Position numbers and translations under genes: made by a program
Notes under the pieces: generated by a model
Seen by the model: only the letters and a program-made list of their open reading frames with translations
What the model was told of the DNA's origin: nothing
The model's database searches: none
NCBI GenBank assembly: GCA_910579725.1
Contig: CAJTUD010000035.1
Coordinates: 1 to 27,994, forward strand
Direction: 5' to 3'
Length of the DNA stretch: 27,994 bases
Source of the DNA: an uncultured Oscillospiraceae bacterium
GTDB lineage: Bacteria; Bacillota; Clostridia; Oscillospirales; Oscillospiraceae
Part shown: piece after piece, positions 13,049-25,873 of the stretch
Layout of the letters: each line of letters opens with the position of its first letter
Position numbering within the stretch: the stretch's first letter is position 1

Positions 13049-14335
13049 ATGAGCTACAGATTTGAGACCTTACAGCTCCACGTGGGCCAAGAGCGGCCGG
13101 ACCCCGCTACCGATGCCCGGGCTGTGCCTATTTATCAGACAACCTCCTATGTGTTCCGCAATTCCGCCCACGCCGCCGCCCGGTTCGGGCTGGCGGACGC
13201 CGGGAACATTTACGGGCGGCTCACCAACTCCACCCAGGATGTGCTGGAGAAGCGGCTTGCCGCCCTGGAGGGCGGCGTGGAGGCGCTGGCCACCGCCTCC
13301 GGCGCGGCGGCAATCACCTATACCATCCAGGCACTGGCCCAGGCGGGGGATCATATTGTGGCGCAGAAGACCATCTATGGCGGCAGCTACAACCTGCTGG
13401 CCCACACTCTGCCCCAGTACGGCATCCGGACCACCTTCGTGGATGCCCACGACCTGGCCCAGTTGGAGGGAGCCATCCAGGACAACACCAAGGCCGTCTA
13501 TCTGGAGACCCTGGGCAATCCCAACAGCGACATCCCGGACATCGACGCCATCGCGGACATCGCCCATAAGCACGGCCTGCCCCTGGTGATCGACAACACC
13601 TTCGGTACGCCCTACCTTATCCGGCCCATTGAACACGGGGCGGACATCGTGGTCCACTCCGCCACCAAATTCATCGGCGGCCACGGCACCACCCTGGGCG
13701 GCATCATCGTGGACAGCGGGAAATTCGACTGGAAAGCCTCCGGCAAGTACGCCCCTATCGCCGCGCCCAATCCCAGCTATCACGGGGTCAGTTTTGTGGA
13801 CGCCGCCGGGCCCGCCGCTTTCGTCACCTACATCCGGGCCATTCTCCTCCGGGATACTGGGGCCACCATCTCTCCCTTCAACGCCTTCCTGCTGCTCCAG
13901 GGGGTGGAGACCCTCTCCCTGCGGCTGGAGCGCCACGCAGAAAACACGAAAAAGGTGGTGGCGTTCCTCTCCAACCACCCTCAGGTGGAGAAGGTCAACC
14001 ACCCCAGCCTGCCGGACCATCCGGACCACGCCTTGTACGAGCGATATTTCCCCAACGGCGGAGGCTCCATCTTCACCTTCGAGATCAAGGGCGGGCAGGC
14101 GGCGGCCCACAGGTTTATCGACAGCCTGGAGATCTTCTCCCTGCTGGCCAACGTGGCGGACGTGAAGTCCCTGGTGATCCACCCCGCCACCACCACCCAC
14201 TCCCAGCTCTCCCCCGAGGAGCTGCTGGACCAGGGCATCAAGCCCAACACCATCCGCCTGTCCGTCGGCACGGAGCATATCGATGACATTATCGCCGATC
14301 TGGAAAAGGGCTTCGCTGCGGTGGCAGCTATGTAA
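13049..14335 (+). CDS. metY: O-acetylhomoserine sulfhydrylase (MetY type)
   Basis: This 428-residue PLP enzyme of the Cys/Met metabolism family joins O-acetylhomoserine with sulfide (or methanethiol) to give homocysteine (or methionine). YQTTSYVFRN, NIYGRLTNSTQDVLE and SATKFIGGHG with the PLP Lys207 are diagnostic. The length and the insert after GGHG (GGIIVDSGKFDW, then NPSYHG) favour MetY over the shorter cystathionine gamma-synthase. The start follows AAAGGGG. It is the first gene of a two-gene operon with cysK. Some members of this family also accept O-acetylserine, so part of the flux could go to cysteine. Confidence 0.93.
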   Translation: MSYRFETLQLHVGQERPDPATDARAVPIYQTTSYVFRNSAHAAARFGLADAGNIYGRLTNSTQDVLEKRLAALEGGVEALATASGAAAITYTIQALAQAGDHIVAQKTIYGGSYNLLAHTLPQYGIRTTFVDAHDLAQLEGAIQDNTKAVYLETLGNPNSDIPDIDAIADIAHKHGLPLVIDNTFGTPYLIRPIEHGADIVVHSATKFIGGHGTTLGGIIVDSGKFDWKASGKYAPIAAPNPSYHGVSFVDAAGPAAFVTYIRAILLRDTGATISPFNAFLLLQGVETLSLRLERHAENTKKVVAFLSNHPQVEKVNHPSLPDHPDHALYERYFPNGGGSIFTFEIKGGQAAAHRFIDSLEIFSLLANVADVKSLVIHPATTTHSQLSPEELLDQGIKPNTIRLSVGTEHIDDIIADLEKGFAAVAAM

Positions 14336-14350
14336 CAGGAGAGAGCGAGC

Positions 14351-15280
14351 ATGTCCAACATCTACACATCCGCCGACCAGCTCATCGGCAAAACGCCCCT
14401 GCTGGAGCTGACCCATATTGAGAAGGAGGCCGGGCTGAAGGCCCGCATCCTGGCAAAGCTGGAGTACTTCAATCCCGCCGGTTCCGTAAAGGATCGCATC
14501 GCCAAAGCCATGATTGATAACGCGGAGCAGAAGGGCCTCCTGAAGCCCGGCTCCGTTATCATCGAGCCCACCTCCGGCAATACAGGCATCGGCCTGGCCT
14601 CCGTGGCCGCGGCCAGAGGTTATCGAGTTATCATCATCATGCCGGAGACCATGAGCGTGGAACGGCGGCAGCTGATGAAAGCCTACGGCGCGGAGCTGGT
14701 TCTCACCGAGGGAGCTAAGGGGATGAAAGGCGCTATCGCCAAGGCGGAGGAGCTGGCGGCGGAGATCCCGGACAGCTTCATCCCCGGGCAGTTCACCAAC
14801 CCGGCCAATCCCGCCGCCCACAGCTCGTCCACCGGCCCGGAAATCTGGGCGGACACGGACGGTCAGGTGGACATCTTCGTGGCTGGCGTGGGAACCGGGG
14901 GGACCATCACCGGCGCGGGGCAGTACCTGAAGGAGCAGAACCCCGCGGTGAAAATCGTGGCGGTGGAGCCCAAGGACTCCCCTGTTCTCAGCGGGGGCCA
15001 CTCTGGGCCCCATAAGCTCCAGGGCATCGGCGCTGGTTTTGTCCCGGAGGTACTGGATACATCCGTCTATGATGAAATCATTCCCGTGTCCAGCGGGGAC
15101 GCCTTCGCCGCCGGACGGCTGGCGGGGCGTAAGGAGGGCATACTGGTGGGCATCTCCTCCGGCGCGGCGCTCCACGCGGCGATTGAACTGGCAAAGCGGC
15201 CCGAGAGCGAGGGAAAGACCATCGTTGTCCTGCTCCCGGACACCGGTGACCGGTATCTGTCCACACCGCTTTTCATATAA
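14351..15280 (+). CDS. cysK: Cysteine synthase A (O-acetylserine sulfhydrylase)
   Basis: The 309-residue PLP enzyme makes cysteine from O-acetylserine and sulfide. The PLP lysine is Lys47 in NPAGSVKDR. TSGNTG (74-79) is the substrate loop, GVGTGGTITG the phosphate site and SSGAALHAA the C-terminal serine contact. AGGAGA precedes the ATG, 15 bases after the metY stop, so both share the metY promoter. CysK proteins can also act as signalling partners of Rrf2-type CymR, which is relevant given the divergent regulator gene. A terminator follows. Confidence 0.95.
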   Translation: MSNIYTSADQLIGKTPLLELTHIEKEAGLKARILAKLEYFNPAGSVKDRIAKAMIDNAEQKGLLKPGSVIIEPTSGNTGIGLASVAAARGYRVIIIMPETMSVERRQLMKAYGAELVLTEGAKGMKGAIAKAEELAAEIPDSFIPGQFTNPANPAAHSSSTGPEIWADTDGQVDIFVAGVGTGGTITGAGQYLKEQNPAVKIVAVEPKDSPVLSGGHSGPHKLQGIGAGFVPEVLDTSVYDEIIPVSSGDAFAAGRLAGRKEGILVGISSGAALHAAIELAKRPESEGKTIVVLLPDTGDRYLSTPLFI

Positions 15281-15291
15281 GTTCAACAAAG

Positions 15292-15336
15292 CAGCGGCAT
15301 CGCCCGGATACCCCGGAGAGATGCCGCTGTTTTCTA
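15292..15336 (+). terminator. Intrinsic terminator after cysK
   Basis: CAGCGGCATC (15292-15301) pairs perfectly with GATGCCGCTG (15320-15329), followed by TTTTCTATTTG. It begins 11 bases after the cysK stop. Confidence 0.88.
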
Positions 15337-15485
15337 TTTGTTGCCACATGACCGCTCTATATGTCCACGCATGGAGTGCGCCTGTGCGCTGTGTAGAAAT
15401 ACACAAAGGAAGCTTCCCCAAAAACAGAGCTTTTGGCGTAGTCACTGAAATCCAGCGATTGAAGCCCGCTTCTTGCTGAAAATCG
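15337..15485. other. Gene-free spacer between the cysK terminator and the glnA promoter
   Basis: No convincing coding region is present. Two small adjacent hairpins are visible: GCGC-CTGT-GCGC (15378-15389) and GTGTA-GAAA-TACAC (15391-15404, a GNRA tetraloop). The palindrome GGAAGCTTCC (15408-15417) follows. Their role is unknown. The glnA promoter and leader begin directly after this stretch. Confidence 0.5.
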
Positions 15486-15515
15486 TTGACAGGCCAGCAT
15501 TTCTGCTCGTATAAT
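15486..15515 (+). promoter_or_regulatory. Sigma-A promoter of the glnA-ANTAR-gltBD operon
   Basis: TTGACA (15486-15491), an 18-base spacer and a perfect TATAAT (15510-15515). Transcription should start near 15522, immediately before the leader terminator. Confidence 0.85.
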
Positions 15516-15522
15516 CGGAGCC

Positions 15523-15568
15523 GAGAGAGCAAGGGCGCCCCCTCAAGGGGTACTCCCTGCTCTTTTTT
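15523..15568 (+). terminator. Leader attenuator of glnA with candidate ANTAR-binding hairpin
   Basis: The terminator form pairs AGAGCA (15526-15531) with TGCTCT (15558-15563) and GGG (15533-15535) with CCC (15555-15557). An inner CCCC/GGGG hairpin and a run of six or more T complete it. The competing form is a hairpin with loop AAGGGC (15531-15536) closed by C15530-G15537. Its stem has six of eight pairs and two A-C mismatches. The hexaloop has A at position 1 and G at position 4, the feature reported for ANTAR target RNAs. The terminator precedes glnA by about 60 bases, so the leader would stop transcription unless antitermination occurs. Confidence 0.72.
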
Positions 15569-15628
15569 GAATAACTATTTTACACTAAAGCAATCAATTC
15601 AGGGCCATTGCGCCGGAAGGAGACAGCG

Positions 15629-16957
15629 ATGGGAAGCTATAGCAGGGAGGACATCCTCCGTCTGGTGGAGGAGGAGGACATCCAGTTTATCCGGATGCAG
15701 TTCACCGACCTTTTCGGTCAGCTGAAAAACGTGGCAATTACGGCCTCCCAGATCGGGCGGGCACTGAACGGGGAGATCATGCTGGACGGCAGCTCCATAC
15801 AGGGCTCTGTCCGGGTGGAGGAGTCGGACCAGTATCTGCGCCCGGACCTGAACACCTTCGCCATCCTGCCTTGGCGTCCCCAGTACGGAAAGGTGGCCCG
15901 GCTGATCTGCGATATTTATAATCCGGACGGCACTCCCTTTGACGGGGACCCCCGGAACATCCTCAAGCGGACGCTGAAAAAAGCAGAGGAGCTGGGGTAT
16001 GCTTTCCATGTAGGGCCGGAGCTGGAGTTCTTCCTGTTCCAGACCGACGAGGAGGGCCGTCCCACGGCGAAGACCTCCGATGAGGCGGGGTACTTCGACC
16101 TTGGCCCTCTGGACCACGGTGAGAGCACCCGGCGGGAGGTAGCGCTGGCCCTGGAAAAAATGGGGGTGGAGATCGAGGCCAGCCACCATGAATCCGCCGC
16201 CGGGCAGCACGAGATCGACCTGAAGTACACGGACGCCCTCGCTGCGGCCGACAACATCATGACCTTCAAGCTGGCAGTCAAGACCCTGGCCCAGAAGAAC
16301 GGCCTTTACGCCACCTTTATGCCCAAGCCCCTCCGGGATGCGGCGGGCAACGGAATGCACGTGAATATGTCGCTGTTCCAGGATGGCCGCAACCTGTTTT
16401 ACGACGAAACCGGGGAACGGAAGCTGTCCCCCCTGGCCCGCCAGTTCATCGCGGGGCTGCTGGAGCACGCCAGGGGCTTCTGCGCCCTGACCAATCCGGT
16501 GGTGAACTCCTACAAGCGATTGGTCCCCGGGTATGAGGCCCCCTGCTATCTGGCCTGGTCGGAGTCCAACCGCTCCGCCCTGATCCGCATCCCGGACCCC
16601 AGGGGCCGGGGGACCCGGGTGGAGCTGCGCAGTCCGGATACGGCCTGCAACCCCTATCTGGCGTTCGCCGCCTGTCTGTCTGCGGGGCTGGACGGCGTGA
16701 CGCGGGAACTGACGCCTCCCCCGGCGGCAGCGGGGAACCTGTACGTTATGACGGCAGAGGAATTGGCGGAGCGGAACATCCGGGGCCTGCCGGCCTCGCT
16801 GGACGCCGCCCTTCGGGCCATGGAGACGGACGGGGTGGTCATGGAGGCGCTTGGGCCCTATGCCATTCGCTATGCCGCCGGAAAGCGGCGGGAGTGGGAG
16901 GAGTACCGGACGCAGATCTCTCAGTGGGAGCTGGACAACTACCTGGCGAGCTGCTGA
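15629..16957 (+). CDS. glnA: Glutamine synthetase type I
   Basis: This 442-residue enzyme makes glutamine from glutamate, ammonia and ATP as a dodecamer. The start at 15629 follows GGAAGGAG with a 6-base gap; an in-frame TTG seven codons upstream lacks such a site. FTDLFGQLKNV, MLDGSS, GPELEFFLF, ASHHESAAGQHEIDL, NGMHVNMSL and NRSALIRIP are the beta-grasp and catalytic motifs in order. Length and the absence of an adenylylation-type C-terminus fit the GSI-alpha (Bacillus/Clostridium) subgroup, which is controlled by feedback and by regulators rather than by adenylylation. It is first in an operon with the ANTAR gene and GOGAT. Confidence 0.96.
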   Translation: MGSYSREDILRLVEEEDIQFIRMQFTDLFGQLKNVAITASQIGRALNGEIMLDGSSIQGSVRVEESDQYLRPDLNTFAILPWRPQYGKVARLICDIYNPDGTPFDGDPRNILKRTLKKAEELGYAFHVGPELEFFLFQTDEEGRPTAKTSDEAGYFDLGPLDHGESTRREVALALEKMGVEIEASHHESAAGQHEIDLKYTDALAAADNIMTFKLAVKTLAQKNGLYATFMPKPLRDAAGNGMHVNMSLFQDGRNLFYDETGERKLSPLARQFIAGLLEHARGFCALTNPVVNSYKRLVPGYEAPCYLAWSESNRSALIRIPDPRGRGTRVELRSPDTACNPYLAFAACLSAGLDGVTRELTPPPAAAGNLYVMTAEELAERNIRGLPASLDAALRAMETDGVVMEALGPYAIRYAAGKRREWEEYRTQISQWELDNYLASC

Positions 16958-16987
16958 GCGCCCCGTCCCGGGAGGGAGGTGGAACCT

Positions 16988-17527
16988 TTGACGCGTATCG
17001 TGGTGGCTTTTATCAAGGAAGAATTGCAGCGGAAAACCCAGCGCCTTCTGGCTTCAGAGGGCCTGGAGATTGCGGCGGTCTGCGCCTCCGGCGCGGAGGT
17101 CATCCGCACGGTTCGCCAGATGGGGAGTGCCGCCGTCATCTGTGGCTTCCGGCTCCGGGACATGACGGCGGACGTCCTGGCGGCGGATCTCCGGGGCCTG
17201 GCAGCGGTCATGGCGGTGGCGAAGGCATCCTACCTGGAATTGTGCGGCGGGGAGAACCTGTTCAAGCTGCCGGTCCCCGCCTCCCGAGCCGAATTTATCG
17301 CCACACTGAACCTGATGCTGGATTTTGAGGCGGCCCATCTGCGCCACCCGGCTTCCGGGAGGCGGGAGGAGGAGCGGCGGGTGATCCGCCAGGCCAAGGA
17401 GCTGCTGATGGACGTCAACCGCATGACCGAGGAGGAGGCCCACCGCTTCCTGCAAAAGCGCAGCATGGAGCGGGGTATCCGGATGGCGGAGGCCGCCCGA
17501 TGGGTGATCGACTCCTATACCCTGTGA
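16988..17527 (+). CDS. ANTAR-domain RNA-binding antiterminator with degenerate receiver (NitR-like)
   Basis: A TTG start at 16988 is preferred: GGAGGT lies 7 bases before it, whereas the in-frame GTG at 16979 lies inside that site. Residues 1-115 form a receiver-like fold (RIVVAFIKEELQRKTQRLL). Where the phospho-acceptor Asp is expected the sequence reads CGFRLRD, so it is probably not phosphorylated in the usual way. Residues 125-175 are a full ANTAR domain (IRQAKELLMDVNRMTEEEA, then RFLQKRS and AEAARWVIDSY). ANTAR proteins bind paired hexaloop hairpins in leader RNA and prevent termination. Its place between glnA and gltB matches the nitR gene reported downstream of glnA in solventogenic clostridia. 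Both glutamine synthetase leaders here carry candidate sites. Confidence 0.9.
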   Translation: MTRIVVAFIKEELQRKTQRLLASEGLEIAAVCASGAEVIRTVRQMGSAAVICGFRLRDMTADVLAADLRGLAAVMAVAKASYLELCGGENLFKLPVPASRAEFIATLNLMLDFEAAHLRHPASGRREEERRVIRQAKELLMDVNRMTEEEAHRFLQKRSMERGIRMAEAARWVIDSYTL

Positions 17528-17554
17528 AAATTCGACTGAAACGGAGTGTTTCTT

Positions 17555-22075
<4,521 letters not shown>

Positions 22076-22080
22076 GAGAA

Positions 22081-23478
22081 ATGGGAAAGATCACAGGATT
22101 TTTGGAATATGAGCGGCAGGAGACATCCAGCCGTCCGCCGGAGGAGCGGGTCCGGGACTGGGAGAACTTCCATCTCCCAGTGCCGGAGTCCGTCCGGCGG
22201 GAGCAAGGGGGCCGGTGCATGAACTGCGGCGTACCCTACTGTCAGTCGGGCATCCAGTGGGAGAGCAGCGTCTTCGGCTGCCCCCTCCACAACCTGATCC
22301 CCGAGTGGAACGACATGATCTACGCCGGGAATCCCAGCCACGCCCTCAGCCGCCTGCTGAAGACCAACAACTTCCCGGAGTTCACCGGCCGGGTGTGCCC
22401 CGCCCCCTGCGAGCGGGCCTGCATCTGCGGCATATACGGCGACAGCGTGACCGTCCGGGACAACGAGCTGTGCATCATCGAGGAGGCCTTCGCCCAGAAA
22501 GCAGTGAAGCGCCGCCGTCCGCCCCAGTGGTCCGGGAAGAAGGTGGCGGTGGTGGGCTCCGGCCCGGCGGGCCTAGCGGCGGCGGACCAGCTGAACCACC
22601 GGGGCCACTCTGTCACCGTCATCGAGCGGGAGGAGCGGTGCGGCGGCCTGCTGACCTACGGCATCCCCAATATGAAGCTGCCCAAGGACGTGGTCCAGCG
22701 GCGCATCGAGCTGATGTGCGACGAGGGGGTCAGCTTCGTCACCGGCCTGGACACCTCCGACCGGTCCGTGGCACAGCGGCTGCTGGCGGACTACGACGCG
22801 GTGGTCCTCTGCTGCGGCGCGGAGCGACCCCGGCCCCTGGGTGTGGATATGGAGGGCGTTTCCTCCGGTATTTACTATGGGGCGGAATTTCTGAAGGCCG
22901 CCGTGGAGCGGCAGCAGTTCGGCAAGGACCCGATGGTTCCCACGGCGGAGGGCCGGGATGTGGTCATCATCGGCACCGGCGACACCGCCAGCGACTGCGT
23001 GGCCACCGCGATCCGCCAGGGATGCCGGTTCGTCACCCAGCTGGTGCGCCGCCCGGAGGCGGACTATCTGCAAAACGGCGTTCTGCCCCTGGACTACGCC
23101 CATGAGGAGGCCATAGCCGTCTTCGGCCATGATCCCCGGCGGTTTGGCGTGCAGGTGAAGGAATTGACAGCGGAGAACAGCGTCCTCACCGCCTTGACCA
23201 CCACGGACGGGGATATCATCCCCTGCGGGCTGCTCATCGCCGCCACCGGCTTTGCCGGATGTGCGGAGAACGTATGCGAAGCCTTCGGTGTCGCATACGA
23301 CAGGACGGTCCAGACCCAGAAGGGCGGTTTCGCCGCCAGCGTGGACAAGGTCTTTGCCGCGGGCGACATGCGCCGGGGGCAGTCCCTGGTGGTGTGGGCC
23401 ATCGCCGAGGGCCGCTCCGTGGCGGCGGAGGTGGACGCCTACCTGAACGGTTACACGAACCTTGTGCGAGTTGTATAA
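22081..23478 (+). CDS. gltD: Glutamate synthase (NADPH) small subunit
   Basis: The 465-residue FAD subunit passes electrons from NADPH to the large subunit. The ATG at 22081 gives the usual MGKITGFLEYER start, 5 bases after the gltB stop, with GGGGTGAGAG as binding site. Cys46, Cys49, Cys54 and Cys67 and then Cys106, Cys110 and Cys114 (RVCPAPCERAC) are the ligands of the two 4Fe-4S clusters. VVGSGPAGLAAA (about 158-169) binds FAD and IIGTGDTASD binds NADPH. ATGFAG and AAGDMRRGQSLVVWAI complete the fold. It is the last gene of the operon; no clear terminator is visible before the next promoter. Confidence 0.96.
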   Translation: MGKITGFLEYERQETSSRPPEERVRDWENFHLPVPESVRREQGGRCMNCGVPYCQSGIQWESSVFGCPLHNLIPEWNDMIYAGNPSHALSRLLKTNNFPEFTGRVCPAPCERACICGIYGDSVTVRDNELCIIEEAFAQKAVKRRRPPQWSGKKVAVVGSGPAGLAAADQLNHRGHSVTVIEREERCGGLLTYGIPNMKLPKDVVQRRIELMCDEGVSFVTGLDTSDRSVAQRLLADYDAVVLCCGAERPRPLGVDMEGVSSGIYYGAEFLKAAVERQQFGKDPMVPTAEGRDVVIIGTGDTASDCVATAIRQGCRFVTQLVRRPEADYLQNGVLPLDYAHEEAIAVFGHDPRRFGVQVKELTAENSVLTALTTTDGDIIPCGLLIAATGFAGCAENVCEAFGVAYDRTVQTQKGGFAASVDKVFAAGDMRRGQSLVVWAIAEGRSVAAEVDAYLNGYTNLVRVV

Positions 23479-23530
23479 ATTTTGTAGAAATTTTTGTGCG
23501 TATCAGACAAGTTCTTGTGGGCCCCGTCCA

Positions 23531-23559
23531 TTGACGGTGTCCCTATATTGTGGTAAAGT
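23531..23559 (+). promoter_or_regulatory. Sigma-A promoter of glnN
   Basis: TTGACG (23531-23536), 17 bases, then TAAAGT (23554-23559). It is weaker than the glnA promoter but well spaced and placed directly before the attenuator leader. Confidence 0.65.
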
Positions 23560-23572
23560 GTTCCCATCGCAA

Positions 23573-23625
23573 GGGCAAAGGCGCCTGAGAGATTGCATCT
23601 CTTAGACGCCTTTGCCTATTTTTAT
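23573..23625 (+). terminator. Leader attenuator of glnN with candidate ANTAR-binding hairpin
   Basis: The terminator pairs GGCAAAGGCG (23574-23583) with CGCCTTTGCC (23607-23616), a single C-A mismatch, then CTGAGAGAT with ATCTCTTAG (one G-T) around a TGC loop. TATTTTTATT follows. The competing small hairpin is GGGC-AAAGGC-GCCT (23573-23586): a four-pair stem with hexaloop A1-A-A-G4-G-C. It uses the 5' arm of the terminator, so the two folds exclude each other. The motif GCAAGGGC of the glnA leader also occurs just upstream (23569-23576). The start codon of glnN lies about 67 bases after the T-run. Confidence 0.8.
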
Positions 23626-23691
23626 TAGAGGGAGCACTGTGTATTCATCAGTCGATATGCAGAACGATGACATAGAAAGGAACAACCTGCA

Positions 23692-25782
23692 ATGGAAAAA
23701 GTAACAAAGCTATTCGGCAGTATGGTCTTTAACGAGGAGGTCATGAAGCAGAGACTTTCCACCACCTGCTACAAAGCATGGAAAAAGTGCGTGGAGGAGG
23801 GGACACCCCTCTCCCTGGAGACCGCCCACGAGATGGCGGCGGAGATGAAGAACTGGGCCATGGACCGGGGGGCCACCCATTTCACCCACTGGTTCCAGCC
23901 CATGACCGGCGTCACCGCTGAGAAACACGACAGCTTCATCTCCCCGGAGGGAACCAGTCAGGTGTTGATGAGCTTCTCCGGCAAGGAGCTGGTCCGGGGA
24001 GAGCCGGACGCCTCGTCCTTCCCCTCCGGTGGCCTGCGGGCCACCTTCGAGGCCCGGGGCTACACCGCCTGGGACCCCACCGCTTTCGCCTTCATCAAGG
24101 ATGGGAGTCTCTGTATCCCAACGATCTTCTGCTCCTACAGCGGGCAGGCCCTGGACAAGAAGACTCCGCTGCTGCGCTCCATGGACGAGCTCAGCCGGCA
24201 GGCGGTACGGGTGCTACGCCTCTTTGGTGACACAGATGTAAAGAAGGTCGTCAGCCAGGTAGGTCCGGAGCAGGAATATTTCCTGATTGACAAGGATGTG
24301 TATGATAAGCGTGAGGATCTGATCCTCACGGGCCGGACCCTCTTTGGCGCCAAGCCTCCCAAGGGCCAGGAGCTGGAGGACCACTATTTCGGCACCATCA
24401 AGCCCCGGGTCGCCGCCTATATGAAGGAGCTGGACGAGGAGCTTTGGAAGCTGGGCATCCTCTCCAAAACCAAGCACAACGAGGTGGCCCCCGCTCAGCA
24501 CGAGGCCGCGCCCATCTACTCCGATGCCAACACCGCCTGCGACCACAACCAGCTGACCATGGAGATCATGAAGAAGGTGGCCGGACGGCACGGCATGGTG
24601 TGCCTGCTCCACGAGAAGCCCTTTGCCGGGGTCAACGGCTCCGGGAAGCACGACAACTGGTCTATCAGCACCGATACCGGTATGAACCTCTTTCGCCCCG
24701 GCTCCACCCCCAGCCAGAACGCGAGGTTCCTGCTGTTCCTGGCGGCCTTCATCAAGGGCGTGGATGAGTACCAGGACCTGCTGCGCTGCTCCGTAGCCAA
24801 CCCGGGCAACGACCACCGTCTGGGGGCCCAGGAGGCCCCGCCGGCCATCATCTCTGTGTTCCTGGGCGATGAGCTGACCGCCATTGTCGATTCCATCATC
24901 AACGACACCAAATACGTGGAGCAGGGCAAGAAAACGCTGTCCATCGGCGTGGATTCCCTGCCCGCCATCCCCCAGGACACCACGGACCGGAACCGCACCT
25001 CCCCGCTGGCTTTCACCGGCAACAAGTTCGAGTTCCGGATGCTGGGCTCCAGCCAGTCCATCTCCGGCCCCAATACGGCCCTGAACACCATTATGGCGGA
25101 GGAATTGAGCCAGTTTGCCGACAAGCTGGAGGGTGCGGAGGACTTCAATGCCGCCCTCCACGATCTGGTGAAAAGGGTGCTCACCGACCATCAGCGGATC
25201 ATCTTCAACGGCAACGGCTATGAGGATGCCTGGGTGGAGGAGGCCAGGAAACGCGGGCTCAGCAACCTGACCTGCACTGCTGACGCATTGAAAACCTACC
25301 TCCAGCCCAAGCACATCGAGCTGTTCAGCAAGCACCATGTTTTTACCGAGGAGGAGCTGCGGGCACGGAACGAGATCCATCTGGAGAACTACTGCGAGGT
25401 CGTCGGCATTGAGGCGAGGACCATGATCGACATGGTGAAAAGAAACATCTTCCCCGCCGTCAGCCGCTTCTCAGGGGATACCGCAAAAGCCGTGGCCACC
25501 AAAAAGGCTGTACTGGCAGATTTGGATTGCAGCGATGATGAGGCGCTGCTGCGAAAGCTCTCCGCCCTGTCCGTTGAGATGATGCGCCAGACCGCCGCTC
25601 TGGAGGATGCCCTGGCTGCACCTCACGGCAAGAATGCCTACGAGGCCGCCCACTACTATCGTTACACGGTGTTCGAGATCATGGGCAAACTCCGGGCCTC
25701 TGTAGATGCCCTGGAGGCCATCACCTCCAGGGACTGCTGGCCTTATCCCAGCTATACGGAGCTGCTGTTCTCTGTAAAGTGA
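23692..25782 (+). CDS. glnN: Glutamine synthetase type III
   Basis: This 696-residue enzyme belongs to the large GSIII class, known from Bacteroides, cyanobacteria and some gut Firmicutes, with little similarity to GSI outside the active site. KLFGSMVFNEEVMKQRL and THWFQPMTGVTAEKHDSF are the class-specific N-terminal motifs. VGPEQEYFLID, KTKHNEVAPAQHEAAPI, EKPFAGVNGSGKHDNWSI and LGAQEAPPAIISVFLG are the catalytic core motifs. The length is typical. AAAGGA lies about 11 bases before the ATG, so translation initiation may be modest. It has its own promoter and attenuator, separate from glnA. The two synthetases may serve different nitrogen levels; that is inference. Confidence 0.96.
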   Translation: MEKVTKLFGSMVFNEEVMKQRLSTTCYKAWKKCVEEGTPLSLETAHEMAAEMKNWAMDRGATHFTHWFQPMTGVTAEKHDSFISPEGTSQVLMSFSGKELVRGEPDASSFPSGGLRATFEARGYTAWDPTAFAFIKDGSLCIPTIFCSYSGQALDKKTPLLRSMDELSRQAVRVLRLFGDTDVKKVVSQVGPEQEYFLIDKDVYDKREDLILTGRTLFGAKPPKGQELEDHYFGTIKPRVAAYMKELDEELWKLGILSKTKHNEVAPAQHEAAPIYSDANTACDHNQLTMEIMKKVAGRHGMVCLLHEKPFAGVNGSGKHDNWSISTDTGMNLFRPGSTPSQNARFLLFLAAFIKGVDEYQDLLRCSVANPGNDHRLGAQEAPPAIISVFLGDELTAIVDSIINDTKYVEQGKKTLSIGVDSLPAIPQDTTDRNRTSPLAFTGNKFEFRMLGSSQSISGPNTALNTIMAEELSQFADKLEGAEDFNAALHDLVKRVLTDHQRIIFNGNGYEDAWVEEARKRGLSNLTCTADALKTYLQPKHIELFSKHHVFTEEELRARNEIHLENYCEVVGIEARTMIDMVKRNIFPAVSRFSGDTAKAVATKKAVLADLDCSDDEALLRKLSALSVEMMRQTAALEDALAAPHGKNAYEAAHYYRYTVFEIMGKLRASVDALEAITSRDCWPYPSYTELLFSVK

Positions 25783-25791
25783 AAAAACACC

Positions 25792-25828
25792 CTGATACCC
25801 GGATGGCGCAAAGCCGTCCGGGTATCAG
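25792..25828 (+). terminator. 16-bp hairpin between glnN and purF
   Basis: CTGATACCCGGATGGC (25792-25807) pairs with GCCGTCCGGGTATCAG (25813-25828) around GCAAA, with one G-T pair. No T-run follows on the plus strand, whereas an A-run lies on its 5' side. It may be a weak or factor-dependent terminator, an mRNA stabiliser after glnN, or a processing site. Confidence 0.55.
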
Positions 25829-25873
25829 AGCTGACGATAGGATTCACATTTATTTGAGTATGAGGTAGATTGT

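Noticed and set aside
12990..13049. SAM (S-box) or cysteine T-box leader before metY
   Set aside because: Only about 25 bases separate the likely transcription start from metY, so no riboswitch can fit.
13070..15532. Minus-strand open frame of about 820 codons opposite metY and cysK
   Set aside because: Both metY and cysK are intact on the plus strand, and the antisense translation shows no domain and no ribosome binding site.
23561..23576. Canonical first hairpin (P1) of an ANTAR target in the glnN leader
   Set aside because: CCC/GGG here encloses seven bases or needs a mismatch, and it shares bases with the second hairpin, so I could not support a true P1.
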